This document shows positions 15,866 to 23,779 of a stretch of DNA of 64,000 nt, piece by piece. The stretch is from contig NZ_BSTC01000023.1 in assembly GCF_030269305.1 (NCBI RefSeq), positions 16,433 to 80,432 on the forward strand, given 5' to 3'. Within the stretch, counting starts at the first letter, position 1, and each line of letters begins with the position of its first letter. The translations under genes were made by a program, and so were the position numbers. This stretch comes from Kineosporia sp. NBRC 101731. Lineage in GTDB: Bacteria > Actinomycetota > Actinomycetes > Actinomycetales > Kineosporiaceae. A model generated the notes under the pieces. That model was not told where the DNA came from and made no database searches. It was given only the letters and a program-made list of their open reading frames with translations.

Positions 15866-17794
15866 TCAGTTCTCCCCGGGGGCATCCGGCATGTCGCCGA
15901 GATCAGCGCCCAGCCCGGCACTCAGGTGCACGATGTCGGTCAGAGCGTCGGTGAGCGAGGCCCGCTCGACCGCGCGGAGGGGGCGGTGTGCAGCCAGCAG
16001 GGCCTGCACATGTACCACCCGTACGGTACGGGCGAGCAGGAGATCATCATCGCTCTCGGCCAGTGCCCGAACCAGCCGATTACGCCAGTTCAGGCAGAGC
16101 TGGCCGGCAGCTCCGACATTCTCACCCTCACCATCTATCTGGTGCTGCGATCTTTGTGAATCCTGAGCGTCGTCGATGCGTTGCAGGATCGACGCCCACA
16201 TGCCGCTCCCGGCCTCTTTGGCCCGCTGGCGCTGCAGCCGGCGAAGAACCCCGGCGTCGGCGATGTGCAGTGCGGGGAGGGTGTCGGGAGCGAACGACCG
16301 CACGAGAACCGTGCAGTCGAGATCTTTCAGCGCGGCCTCGGCCCGGGCCTGCAGGCGCTGCGCGGACGGGCGCTCGGCCAGCGGCGGCACGTCGAGCGAG
16401 GCCAGCTCGTCGGTGATCGTGACGGTCTCGACCACCGTGCCGGGGATCAGCTCGGGCAGCCGCCGCAGGATGTCGGAGTCGTAGACGTAGCCGCCGTTGA
16501 TCACCGGCGCGTCCGGCCGGGCGATGGCCGCGATCTGGCGGAACTCGTCCACCGTCTCGGCGAAGCGCAGGGGGGCACCGCGGCGCAGCAGCTCACGGTA
16601 GGTGGTCTGGCCGTTGCTGGTCTCGATCGGCAGCCAGGGCACGATGAAGCCGGCCAGCTCGTCGTCGTGCAGCACCAGCGAGCGCAGCGCCAGGTGGTGC
16701 ACGCCCAGGAAGGTGCTCAGGCGCACCGGGTCGCGGTTGGCCAGGGTGGCCACCCAGCGGCGCAGCGCGGCGCCCAGTTCGGCCCGGGTCTCCTCGAGCG
16801 CGTCGTCCTGGATCAGCGACTCCCGGCTGGCCGTGGGGCGCAGCCCGGAGGTGTCGACCACGCAGCGGGCGAAGAACGCCCATTCGGGCAGCAGGTCGTC
16901 GGTGCGTTCCGACAGCAGCATGCCGCGCAGGTAGACCCGGGTGGCCTGGCGGGCGCCGGGGGAGGGGGCGAACGGGAGGACGAACGCGGTGCCCCGGGTG
17001 CCGGTGGCGGGCACGTGCAGGGGGATGGCGTCGAGGGGGTCGGCGCCGATCAGCTCGCGCCCCAGCGCCATCAGCTCGGGGGTGGCGTGGGTGAAGGGCT
17101 GTGCGAAGAGCGGTTCGCCGCTGACGATCTGCTCACCGCCGCCGGGCAGGTCGACCCGCACCGGCACCGGCAGGTAGGCACCGTAACGGGAAGCCAGATC
17201 GAGGACGCCGGTGGGCGAGGTCAGCTCGCCGTCACCGGCCCGCGGGCGCAGGCGCACCTGCGTGCCGACCGCCAGGCCGCCCGCGGCTTCGACCTCGGAC
17301 TCCAAAAGCTCTCTGACCGTAAATGTTCCGTCGGCGCTGCCGACCCACTCGACCGGCGGCTCGCCGCCGGCGCTGCGGGACAGCACCCGGATGTCGTCGC
17401 TCACCATGAAGCAGCTGAGCAGGCCGATGCCGAACTGGCCGAGCCGGTCGGTGCGGGGCAGGTCGAGCACGTCGCGCTTGGAGCTGCGCCCGACCGTGGC
17501 CAGCAGCTCGCCGACCTCCGCCGCGGTCAGGCCGATTCCGTTGTCGGTGAAGACCAGTTCGCCGCCCGGGGTGTGGGCCGGGGTGATCCGGATGGCTCCC
17601 GGAGGCGTCCCCGGCATCCCCTCACGCGCCGTGATCGCATCGACACCGTTCTGCAGCAGTTCGCGCAGGTAGACCTGTGGGCCGGAGTAGATGCTGCGGC
17701 TCAGCAGGTCGACGATTCCCCGCAGGTCGACCTGGAACGGCCGGGAGGCGGGCGGCGTCGCCTCGGCCGGGGTTGGCTCGGGGATGGCAGGCAC
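15866..17794 (-). CDS. HSP90/HtpG-like ATPase, first gene of TPR operon
   Basis: This 642-residue protein starts at GTG 17794. The GHKL ATPase domain is clear: the N-box in VYLRELLQNGVDAITAR (catalytic Glu and Asn), the TDNGIGLT G1 motif, TVGRSSKRD in the ATP lid, and QFGIGLLSCFMVSD as G2. A middle domain with DTSGLRPTASRES follows. Canonical HtpG has a similar length (about 620), but the C-terminal dimerisation part here is divergent. TAGGCT (17802-17807) lies 7 bases before the GTG, so a leaderless transcript probably starts the operon. Its fixed TPR partners suggest a dedicated chaperone machine distinct from housekeeping HtpG. Confidence 0.88.
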   Translation of the reverse strand: MPAIPEPTPAEATPPASRPFQVDLRGIVDLLSRSIYSGPQVYLRELLQNGVDAITAREGMPGTPPGAIRITPAHTPGGELVFTDNGIGLTAAEVGELLATVGRSSKRDVLDLPRTDRLGQFGIGLLSCFMVSDDIRVLSRSAGGEPPVEWVGSADGTFTVRELLESEVEAAGGLAVGTQVRLRPRAGDGELTSPTGVLDLASRYGAYLPVPVRVDLPGGGEQIVSGEPLFAQPFTHATPELMALGRELIGADPLDAIPLHVPATGTRGTAFVLPFAPSPGARQATRVYLRGMLLSERTDDLLPEWAFFARCVVDTSGLRPTASRESLIQDDALEETRAELGAALRRWVATLANRDPVRLSTFLGVHHLALRSLVLHDDELAGFIVPWLPIETSNGQTTYRELLRRGAPLRFAETVDEFRQIAAIARPDAPVINGGYVYDSDILRRLPELIPGTVVETVTITDELASLDVPPLAERPSAQRLQARAEAALKDLDCTVLVRSFAPDTLPALHIADAGVLRRLQRQRAKEAGSGMWASILQRIDDAQDSQRSQHQIDGEGENVGAAGQLCLNWRNRLVRALAESDDDLLLARTVRVVHVQALLAAHRPLRAVERASLTDALTDIVHLSAGLGADLGDMPDAPGEN

Positions 17795-17801
17795 CTGCGA
17801 A

Positions 17802-17807
17802 AGCCTA
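17802..17807 (-). promoter_or_regulatory. -10 element of HSP90-TPR operon
   Basis: TAGGCT on the minus strand ends 7 bases before the GTG start. TTCGGA sits 18 bases upstream as a weak -35. The arrangement predicts a transcript beginning at or next to the start codon. Confidence 0.45.
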
Positions 17808-17911
17808 GGGGGTCGCAGGGGTTTGTCCGAAACCGCCGGGGGTGTGAAATCCGCGGGTTTTCTCTCACTGATCCGTGACCGGTCCTCACGCAGCGCTCCC
17901 GGGCGGTGAAA

Positions 17912-17941
17912 TGCCCCCGGAAACCTGTGCTTCCGGGGGCA
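17912..17941 (-). terminator. Rho-independent terminator of mftD (minus copy)
   Basis: TGCCCCCGGAA (17912-17922) pairs perfectly with TTCCGGGGGCA (17931-17941) around an 8-base loop. On the minus strand the hairpin lies 15 bases after the mftD stop and is followed by TTTCAC. It separates mftD from the HSP90-TPR operon. Confidence 0.75.
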
Positions 17942-17955
17942 CCTCGAGCAGCGGA

Positions 17956-19161
17956 TCAGGCGGGCCCGACCGCCTTCGGCGCCGGGGTGGCCCCGAGGGA
18001 GCGGGTGAAGCCGGCGGGGACGATCAGGTCGTCGGGGGTCAGGTCGTGGATCGAGGAGTGACCGAGACCCAGCACAGCGGAGTCGATACCGCCGCGCAGG
18101 ATGTCGATGACGTTCTCGACACCGGCCTGGCCGTTGGCCGCGAGGCCCCACAGGTACGCGCGGCCGATCATCACGGCCCGGGCGCCCAGGGCGAGCGCCT
18201 TGACCACGTCGGAGCCGCGGCGGATGCCGCCGTCGAGGACCACCTCGATGTCGTGCCCGACGGCCTCGGCGATCGCGGGCAGCGCCCGGATCGACGCCGG
18301 GGTGGCGTCCAGGTTGTTACCGCCGTGGTTGGAGACCGAGATCGCGGTGACCCCGGCGTCCACGGCGCGCCGGGCGTCGTCCACCCGCATGACGCCCTTG
18401 AGCATGAACTCCCCGCCCCACTGCTCACGCAGCCAGGCGATGTCGTCCCAGGTGGGCAGCGGGGTGCCGTACCACTCGCCGTAGGCGCCGAAGAAGGTCG
18501 GCGCCGGGCCGCCGTCCGGCGGGGCCAGGTTCGGCGTGGTCAGGTCGGGGATCTTCCGGGTGCGGCCGAACTGGTACAGCCACTTCGGCCGGATCAGCAC
18601 CTCGGGGGCGAACCTGATCGCCGTCCTCAGGTCGATCTTCGAGGGGATCTCCGGGGAGCCCCAGTCCCGGCCCATCGAGAACGACCAGTCGGTGGTCAGG
18701 ATCAGGCCCTTGGCCCCGGCCGCCCGGGCGCGCTCCATGCGCTGCACCAGGACCTCCCGGGTACCGACCCAGTACATCTGGAAGAACGTCTTGTCGTTGA
18801 CCGCGGCCACGTCCTCGATCGACCGGCTGGCGAACGAGCTCAGCCCCATCGTGATGCCCCGCGCGGCCGCGGCGCGGGCGACGGCGACCTCACCCTCGGG
18901 GTGCACGGCCTGCACCCCGGTCGGGGAGATCATCACCGGCAGGGCCAGGTCCTGACCCATGACCGACGTGCTCAGCTCGCGGGTCTGCGACAGCCCGGCG
19001 ACGTGCGGGGCGAAACCGAGCTCGCCGAAGGCGTTCATGTTGTCGTCAACGGTCAGACCGCGCTCGGAACCGCCGACCAGCGCCATGTACACGGAGCGGG
19101 GAAGCCGCTTCTGGGCACGCCGGTGCGCCTCGGCGACCGTCTCGAACCACGGGTTGGCCAT
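17956..19161 (-). CDS. mftD: MftD, flavin-dependent AHDP oxidase-type dehydrogenase (copy 1)
   Basis: This 401-residue FMN-dependent alpha-hydroxyacid dehydrogenase family protein starts at ATG 19161 with a strong GAGGAGAG site. MftD oxidatively deaminates AHDP to premycofactocin. The start MANPWFETVAEAHRRAQKRL is typical of MftD. FMN and substrate residues are in SPTGVQAVHPEGE, the catalytic His in SNHGGNNLD, then LDGGIRRGSDVVKALALGA and MIGRAYLWGLAANGQ. It is divergent from a second mftD across a 164-base spacer carrying a clear palindrome. It lies about 8 kb from mftF, separated by the HSP90-TPR operon. Confidence 0.93.
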   Translation of the reverse strand: MANPWFETVAEAHRRAQKRLPRSVYMALVGGSERGLTVDDNMNAFGELGFAPHVAGLSQTRELSTSVMGQDLALPVMISPTGVQAVHPEGEVAVARAAAARGITMGLSSFASRSIEDVAAVNDKTFFQMYWVGTREVLVQRMERARAAGAKGLILTTDWSFSMGRDWGSPEIPSKIDLRTAIRFAPEVLIRPKWLYQFGRTRKIPDLTTPNLAPPDGGPAPTFFGAYGEWYGTPLPTWDDIAWLREQWGGEFMLKGVMRVDDARRAVDAGVTAISVSNHGGNNLDATPASIRALPAIAEAVGHDIEVVLDGGIRRGSDVVKALALGARAVMIGRAYLWGLAANGQAGVENVIDILRGGIDSAVLGLGHSSIHDLTPDDLIVPAGFTRSLGATPAPKAVGPA

Positions 19162-19248
19162 CTGTGTTCTCTCCTCTTCGAGAGGCGGAACGGAAAAGCG
19201 CTGATCACGTGATCGACCGCTGGAACTGCCCGCCGGACCCGGAACGTC

Positions 19249-19271
19249 ATATTGGCACGTAGTGACAATAT
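19249..19271. promoter_or_regulatory. Probable MftR operator between the two mftD genes
   Basis: The arms ATATTGGCAC and GTGACAATAT match at 9 of 10 positions around a GTA centre, a typical TetR-family operator. The core GGCACGTAGTG differs by one base from GGCACGCAGTG in the mftA promoter (3331-3341). It sits in the divergent spacer and could control both mftD copies. The match is seen; MftR binding is inference. Confidence 0.7.
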
Positions 19272-19325
19272 AGCGGGTGTGATCCTTCACCGGTCGCCCG
19301 CAGGCTCTGCCGTTAGGGTTCAGGC

Positions 19326-20501
19326 GTGCTGAACCCCTGGGCTCGCAACCCCTGGTTCGAGAGCGTCGAGGAGGCCCGGCGCAGGGCCGCCCGGCGCCTG
19401 CCCACCCCCGTCTACCAGGCACTTCTCGCCGGTTCCGAGCGCGGGCTCACCCTCCAGGACAATCAGCGGGCCTTCGCCGAGCTGGGATTCGCCCCGCACG
19501 TCGCCGGCCTGGCCCGGACCCGTTCGCTCGGCGTCACCGTGATGGGGCAGCCGCTGTCGATGCCGGTGCTGATCTCCCCGACCGGTGTGCAGGCCGTGCA
19601 CCCCGAGGGGGAGATCGCGGTCGCCCGGGCCGCGGCCGCCCGCGGGGTCGCGATGGGGCTCTCGTCGTTCGCGAGCAAACCGCTCCAGGACGTGGTCGCG
19701 GCCAACCCCGCCACGTTCTTCCAGATCAGCTGGACCGGCTCCCGCGACCACCTGAGGGCCGGCGTGGAGCGGGCCGCCCGGGCCGGTGCCGCCGGGCTCG
19801 TCCTCACCCTGAACTGGTCGTTCTCCGAAGGCCGGGACGCCGGGTCACCCCGCATCCCCCTACGGGTCGACCTGCCCACCGCGATCCGTTCGGCCCCCGC
19901 CGTCCTGCGGCGCCCGCGCTGGCTGCTCGACTGGGTGCGCGCCGGGGAGCTGCCCGACCTGAGGGTGCCCAACCTGGCCGAACCCGGTTCCCCGGTCCCC
20001 ACGTTCTTCGAGGCCTACGGCGTCTGGAAGCAGACCCCGCCGCCCACGTGGGACGACGTGGCCTGGTTGCGCTCGCAGTGGGACGGGGAGTTCATGGTCA
20101 AGGGGATCACGCGGGTGGACGACGCGCGGCGGGCGCTCGATGCCGGCGCCACGGCGATCTCGGTGTCCAACCACGGTGGGAACAACCTGGACACCGAGCG
20201 GGCCCCGGTGCGCAGCCTGCCCGCCGTCGCTGCGGCGGTCGGGGATCAGGTGGAGGTGCTGCTGGACGGTGGCGTCCGGCGCGGGTCGGACGTGGTCAAG
20301 GCCGTGGCCCTGGGGGCGAGGGCGGTGATGATCGGCCGCGCGTATCTGTGGGGCCTCGCGGCGAACGGGCAGACCGGGGTGGAGAACGTGCTGGACATCC
20401 TGCGCGGCGGCATCGACTCCGCGGTGCTCGGTCTGGGTCGCAGCTCGGTGCGGGAGCTCTCACCCGACGACCTGGTGATACCGCCCGGTTTCAGCCCCTG
20501 A
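19326..20501 (+). CDS. mftD: MftD, second copy
   Basis: This 391-residue paralogue of the divergent mftD starts at GTG 19326, 6 bases after TAGGGT (19314-19319), so it is probably leaderless. It has the same signature segments: NPWFESVEEARRRAARRL, SPTGVQAVHPEGE, SNHGGNNLD, LDGGVRRGSDVVKAVALGA and an almost identical C-terminal block around NVLDILRGGIDSAVLGLG. Differences lie mainly in residues 140-230, the substrate-side loop region. One copy may be the biosynthetic MftD and the other specialised or redundant. Sequence alone does not tell which. Confidence 0.92.
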   Translation: MLNPWARNPWFESVEEARRRAARRLPTPVYQALLAGSERGLTLQDNQRAFAELGFAPHVAGLARTRSLGVTVMGQPLSMPVLISPTGVQAVHPEGEIAVARAAAARGVAMGLSSFASKPLQDVVAANPATFFQISWTGSRDHLRAGVERAARAGAAGLVLTLNWSFSEGRDAGSPRIPLRVDLPTAIRSAPAVLRRPRWLLDWVRAGELPDLRVPNLAEPGSPVPTFFEAYGVWKQTPPPTWDDVAWLRSQWDGEFMVKGITRVDDARRALDAGATAISVSNHGGNNLDTERAPVRSLPAVAAAVGDQVEVLLDGGVRRGSDVVKAVALGARAVMIGRAYLWGLAANGQTGVENVLDILRGGIDSAVLGLGRSSVRELSPDDLVIPPGFSP

Positions 20502-20512
20502 GGCCGGCGGGA

Positions 20513-20548
20513 GCCTCAGGGGTCTCAGGGGTCTCAGTGGTCTCAGGG
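20513..20548. repeat. Four 9-bp direct repeats after mftD
   Basis: GCCTCAGGG, GTCTCAGGG, GTCTCAGTG and GTCTCAGGG run head to tail from 20513 to 20548. They extend into the last codons of the convergent stress-protein gene. No hairpin is formed, and this is probably slippage. Confidence 0.7.
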
Positions 20549-21013
20549 GACGACGGTCACCGGGCAGGTCGCGTTGCGCACCAGGTGCACGGCCAGGGAT
20601 CCGACGAAACGATGGCCGGCCTGTTTCGAGGCGCCCACGATGATGGCGTCGGCCCGGCGGTCGGCGGCGATCTGGTGGAGGGCCTGGAACGGGCTGCCCG
20701 TGCACTCGATCAGCTCGGCGTCCAGCGGGGGGCCGGGGTCGTCGGCGAGCATGGTCATCTCCTTGCGCAGCTCGGCGGCCACCTCGTCCTCCGCCTCCTC
20801 GATCGCGGCGGTGCCCGTGCCCGGGGCGAATGCCGTCATCGTGCTGAGCTGCCGCACGTAGACCATGATCAGGTACGCGTGGGAGCGCCGGGCCAGGCCG
20901 ACGGCGTAGGCGCGGGCGCGCAGCGAACTCTCCGAGCCGTCGACGCCGACCAGCATGGTGAGCCGCTTGGGGGACGCCTCGCCGGGGGCGCCCGGAATGT
21001 CCGAGCCAGACAT
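20543..21013 (-). CDS. Universal stress protein (UspA family)
   Basis: This 156-residue protein starts at ATG 21013 (GTG 21019 would add two residues). The first strand MLVGVDGSESSLRARAYAVG and the ATP-binding C-terminal loop IIVGASKQAGHRFVGSLAVHLVRNATCPVTVV match a single Usp domain. The G-2x-G-9x-G-S/T pattern of ATP-binding Usps is approximated by GASKQAGHRFVGS. Usps of this kind respond to dormancy, low oxygen or nutrient limits in actinomycetes. It is convergent with mftD and divergent from dinB. Confidence 0.85.
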   Translation of the reverse strand: MSGSDIPGAPGEASPKRLTMLVGVDGSESSLRARAYAVGLARRSHAYLIMVYVRQLSTMTAFAPGTGTAAIEEAEDEVAAELRKEMTMLADDPGPPLDAELIECTGSPFQALHQIAADRRADAIIVGASKQAGHRFVGSLAVHLVRNATCPVTVVP

Positions 21014-21076
21014 GGGCACAACTCTATCCGGGTGGGCGGGTCAAGAATGTCGTAGGCGCCGGGTACAACAGTGGGT

Positions 21077-22543
21077 ATGAGAACCAGGCCGGTGATCCTG
21101 CATCTGGATCTTGACGCCTTCTTCTCGGCCGTCGAGCAGTTGCACAAGCCCTCACTGCGGGGAAAGCCGGTCATCGTGGGCGGAACCGGTCGCCGGGGAG
21201 TGGTGGCGACCGCATCGTACGAGGCCCGTACGTTCGGGATCGGCTCGGCGATGTCGATCTTCGAGGCCCGGCGCCGCTGTCCCAATGCCGCCTATCTCAC
21301 ACCGCGCTTCCAGGCCTACCGGGCGGCGTCGAGGGTGGTCATGGCGCATCTGGCCGAGGTGTCGCCGATCATCGAGCAGGTGTCGGTCGACGAGGCCTAC
21401 GTCGATCTGACGCCCACCGCGCCCGGTATCGACGTCGCCGGCGTCACCGAGCTGGCCGAGGGCATCCGCCGTCGCATCCACGAGAGCACCGGGCTCACCG
21501 CGTCCGTCGGGGCCGGCACGAGCAAGCTCATCGCCAAGATCGGGTCCGACCTGAACAAGCCCGACGGCCTGACCGTGGTCGCGCCCGGCGCCGAGCGGGA
21601 GCTGCTCGCCGCGATGCCCGTGCGCAAGCTGCCCGGTATCGGCCCGGCCACCCAGGATCGTCTGCACAAGTACGGCATGCACACGATCGGCGAGGTGGCC
21701 GCCGTGTCCGAGAAGGAGATCGTCGGCATTCTCGGCAAGGCCCACGGCAGTGCCGTGCACCAGCACGCCCGGGGCATCGACAACCGGGAGCTGGAGCCTG
21801 AGCGCGACGCCAAGTCCGTCTCCGCCGAGGAGACGTTCTCCACCGACCTGACCGACCGCCGCGAGCTGATGGCCCATGCCCGCCGCATGGCCGGCCGGGT
21901 GGTGGGCCGCATCACCCAGGACGGTCTCTGTGCCCGCACCATCACCATCAAGGTGCGCAGCTACGACTTCAGCACCATCACCCGGTCGTTCACCCTCGAC
22001 CAGCCCACCGACTCACTGAGCAAGATCATGGCCAGCATCCGCCAGCTCCTCGACGCCGTCGATGTCAGTGACGGCGTGCGCCTGCTCGGCGTCGGGGTGG
22101 CCGGTCTCACCGACTTCGCCCAGACCGACCTGCTGGCAGATCTTTTCGGTGATCAATACGAAGAGGCGGACGAGTCCGGTCAAGTCGCGGAGCCGGTTGC
22201 GGTGGTGGTTTCCGCCAGCGGGCCGGTTCCGGCCGGCCCGCTGCCCCACGATCCCGTCGAGGTTCAGGAAGTGCACTCGTCCAGGGGTTTTGGCTGGACC
22301 GCCGATCTGGACGACGCGCCGCCCGACACCTCTGAGGTGCCGGACTGGCGTCCTGGGCAAGACATCGTCCATGCCGAGCGGGGGCCGGGATGGGTGCAGG
22401 GGGCGGGCCTGGGGCGGGTGACGATTCGCTTCGAGGGGCCCCACACCCCTCCGGGGCCGATCAAGACCTATCGGGTGAACGATCCGGCCCTGAGCCCGGG
22501 AGAGCCGCCCGTCTGGCAGCGGCAGGAGGAGGCGGTCGGCTGA
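21077..22543 (+). CDS. dinB: DNA polymerase IV (DinB), Y-family
   Basis: This 488-residue translesion polymerase starts at ATG 21077, 7 bases after TACAAC (21064-21069), which favours this start over GTG 21071. Catalytic acidic residues are in LHLDLDAFF (D11) and QVSVDEAYVDL. The thumb helix-hairpin-helix is LPGIGPATQDRL, and the little-finger domain begins near SVSAEETFSTDL. A C-terminal extension of about 110 residues ends with the actinobacterial module GQDIVHAERGPGWVQG. There is no C-terminal QLVLF-like clamp motif, but DLLADLF could serve. No SOS box is obvious. Confidence 0.93.
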   Translation: MRTRPVILHLDLDAFFSAVEQLHKPSLRGKPVIVGGTGRRGVVATASYEARTFGIGSAMSIFEARRRCPNAAYLTPRFQAYRAASRVVMAHLAEVSPIIEQVSVDEAYVDLTPTAPGIDVAGVTELAEGIRRRIHESTGLTASVGAGTSKLIAKIGSDLNKPDGLTVVAPGAERELLAAMPVRKLPGIGPATQDRLHKYGMHTIGEVAAVSEKEIVGILGKAHGSAVHQHARGIDNRELEPERDAKSVSAEETFSTDLTDRRELMAHARRMAGRVVGRITQDGLCARTITIKVRSYDFSTITRSFTLDQPTDSLSKIMASIRQLLDAVDVSDGVRLLGVGVAGLTDFAQTDLLADLFGDQYEEADESGQVAEPVAVVVSASGPVPAGPLPHDPVEVQEVHSSRGFGWTADLDDAPPDTSEVPDWRPGQDIVHAERGPGWVQGAGLGRVTIRFEGPHTPPGPIKTYRVNDPALSPGEPPVWQRQEEAVG

Positions 22544-22668
22544 GAACACCTCGTACGGCGACTTCGGGCGGCGACTTCATGCCGACGCTCCGGATTCACC
22601 GATGAGTTCTGCCCGGCGGCCCGGTCTACCAGGATGTACACGCCGCCCTAGCCGCCTGGAGACCTCCC

Positions 22669-23124
22669 GTGACCACCCCCGAACACCCCGGCCGCATGTT
22701 GTTCCTGAACATTCCGGTGGCAGACCTCGAGCGGAGCAAGGCGTTCTTCGCCCAGCTCGGGTTCAGCTTCGACCCGCACTTCAGCGACGACACCGCCGCC
22801 CGCATGCTGATAGGCGAGCAGGCCAGCGTGATGCTGCTGAACCACGAGAAGTTCGCCCAGTTCTCCCGGCTGCCGATGGGTGACGCCCGCACGCACGCGC
22901 TGGCGCTCTACTGCTTCAGCGTGTCGTCCCGCGAGGAGGTCAACACGGTCGCCGAGGCCGCGCTGGCCGCGGGGGCCGTGGAGGCGGACGGCCTGGAGGA
23001 CTACGGCTTCATGTGCTCGCGCAGCTTCTTCGACCTCGACGGCCACGGCTGGCAGGTCATGTGGATGGACCCGGTGGCGGCCCAGGAGGGTCCCGCGCAG
23101 TACGCCGCCTCGATGCCGGCCTGA
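22669..23124 (+). CDS. VOC-family glyoxalase-like protein
   Basis: This 151-residue protein starts at GTG 22669 with GGAGAC upstream. It has two beta-alpha-beta-beta-beta modules: RMLFLNIPVADLERSKAFFA at the start and a closing RSFFDLDGHGWQVMWMDP strand, typical of the extradiol/glyoxalase superfamily and the PhnB-like subgroup. Metal ligands are not certain; the usual His and Glu pair is incomplete. It is likely cytosolic, possibly in resistance or detoxification. Substrate unknown. Confidence 0.8.
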   Translation: MTTPEHPGRMLFLNIPVADLERSKAFFAQLGFSFDPHFSDDTAARMLIGEQASVMLLNHEKFAQFSRLPMGDARTHALALYCFSVSSREEVNTVAEAALAAGAVEADGLEDYGFMCSRSFFDLDGHGWQVMWMDPVAAQEGPAQYAASMPA

Positions 23125-23175
23125 CCCGGCGGAGCTGCTGTCCGGTCCGGGCCACCGGCCCAGTACATTGACCGG

Positions 23176-23697
23176 ATGAGCAGCACGGAACGCGAAATCC
23201 TCACCTGGGACCTGTTCGGTGAGGCCAGCCGGGAGCTGGCCCGGGACATCGCCGAGAGCGGGTTCCGGCCCGACATGGTGATCGCTGTGGCCCGGGGCGG
23301 GCTGCTGCCGGCCGGGGCGATCTCGTATGCCCTGGGTGTGAAGGCCGCGGGCACCCTCAACGTCGAGTTCTACAGCGACATCGAGGAGACCCTGCCCGAT
23401 CCGGTGGTGCTGGAGCCGCTGCTCGACACCGATGCCATCGTCGGCAAGAACCTGCTGGTGGTGGACGACGTGGCCGACTCCGGCCGCACGCTCGACCTGG
23501 TGCTGGAACTGCTGCGCCGGCATCAGCCCGCGCAGGTGCGCTCGGCCGTGCTCTACACCAAGCCGCGCACCATCGTGCAGCCCGACTTCTCCTGGCGCGA
23601 GACCGACCGGTGGATCAACTTCCCCTGGTCGACCAAGCCGCCCGTTGTGGCCGGCGCCAAGGTCGGCGACGGCGAGCAGGCCCCGGCCGTCCCCTGA
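23176..23697 (+). CDS. Purine-type phosphoribosyltransferase
   Basis: This 173-residue protein starts at ATG 23176, 6 bases after TACATT (23164-23169). The PRPP-binding motif LLVVDDVADSGRTLD and the upstream VIAVARGGLLPAGAISYALG strand identify a type I phosphoribosyltransferase, closest in layout to xanthine-guanine PRTases (Gpt). The C-terminus WRETDRWINFPWS is the hood typical of that group. It would salvage guanine or xanthine. The base specificity cannot be read with certainty. Confidence 0.88.
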   Translation: MSSTEREILTWDLFGEASRELARDIAESGFRPDMVIAVARGGLLPAGAISYALGVKAAGTLNVEFYSDIEETLPDPVVLEPLLDTDAIVGKNLLVVDDVADSGRTLDLVLELLRRHQPAQVRSAVLYTKPRTIVQPDFSWRETDRWINFPWSTKPPVVAGAKVGDGEQAPAVP

Positions 23698-23779
23698 AGG
23701 GGTGGCCCGGGTCAGATCTTCGGTGGAGTGTCCACCGTGTCGCGAGAGACGGTGCGTGATCCTCTGATCTCATAGGGTC

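Noticed and set aside
19204..19216. GATCACGTGATC palindrome upstream of mftD as main operator
   Set aside because: It is a short perfect palindrome, but no copy of it is found at the mftA promoter, unlike the 19249-19271 site. It may still bind another factor.
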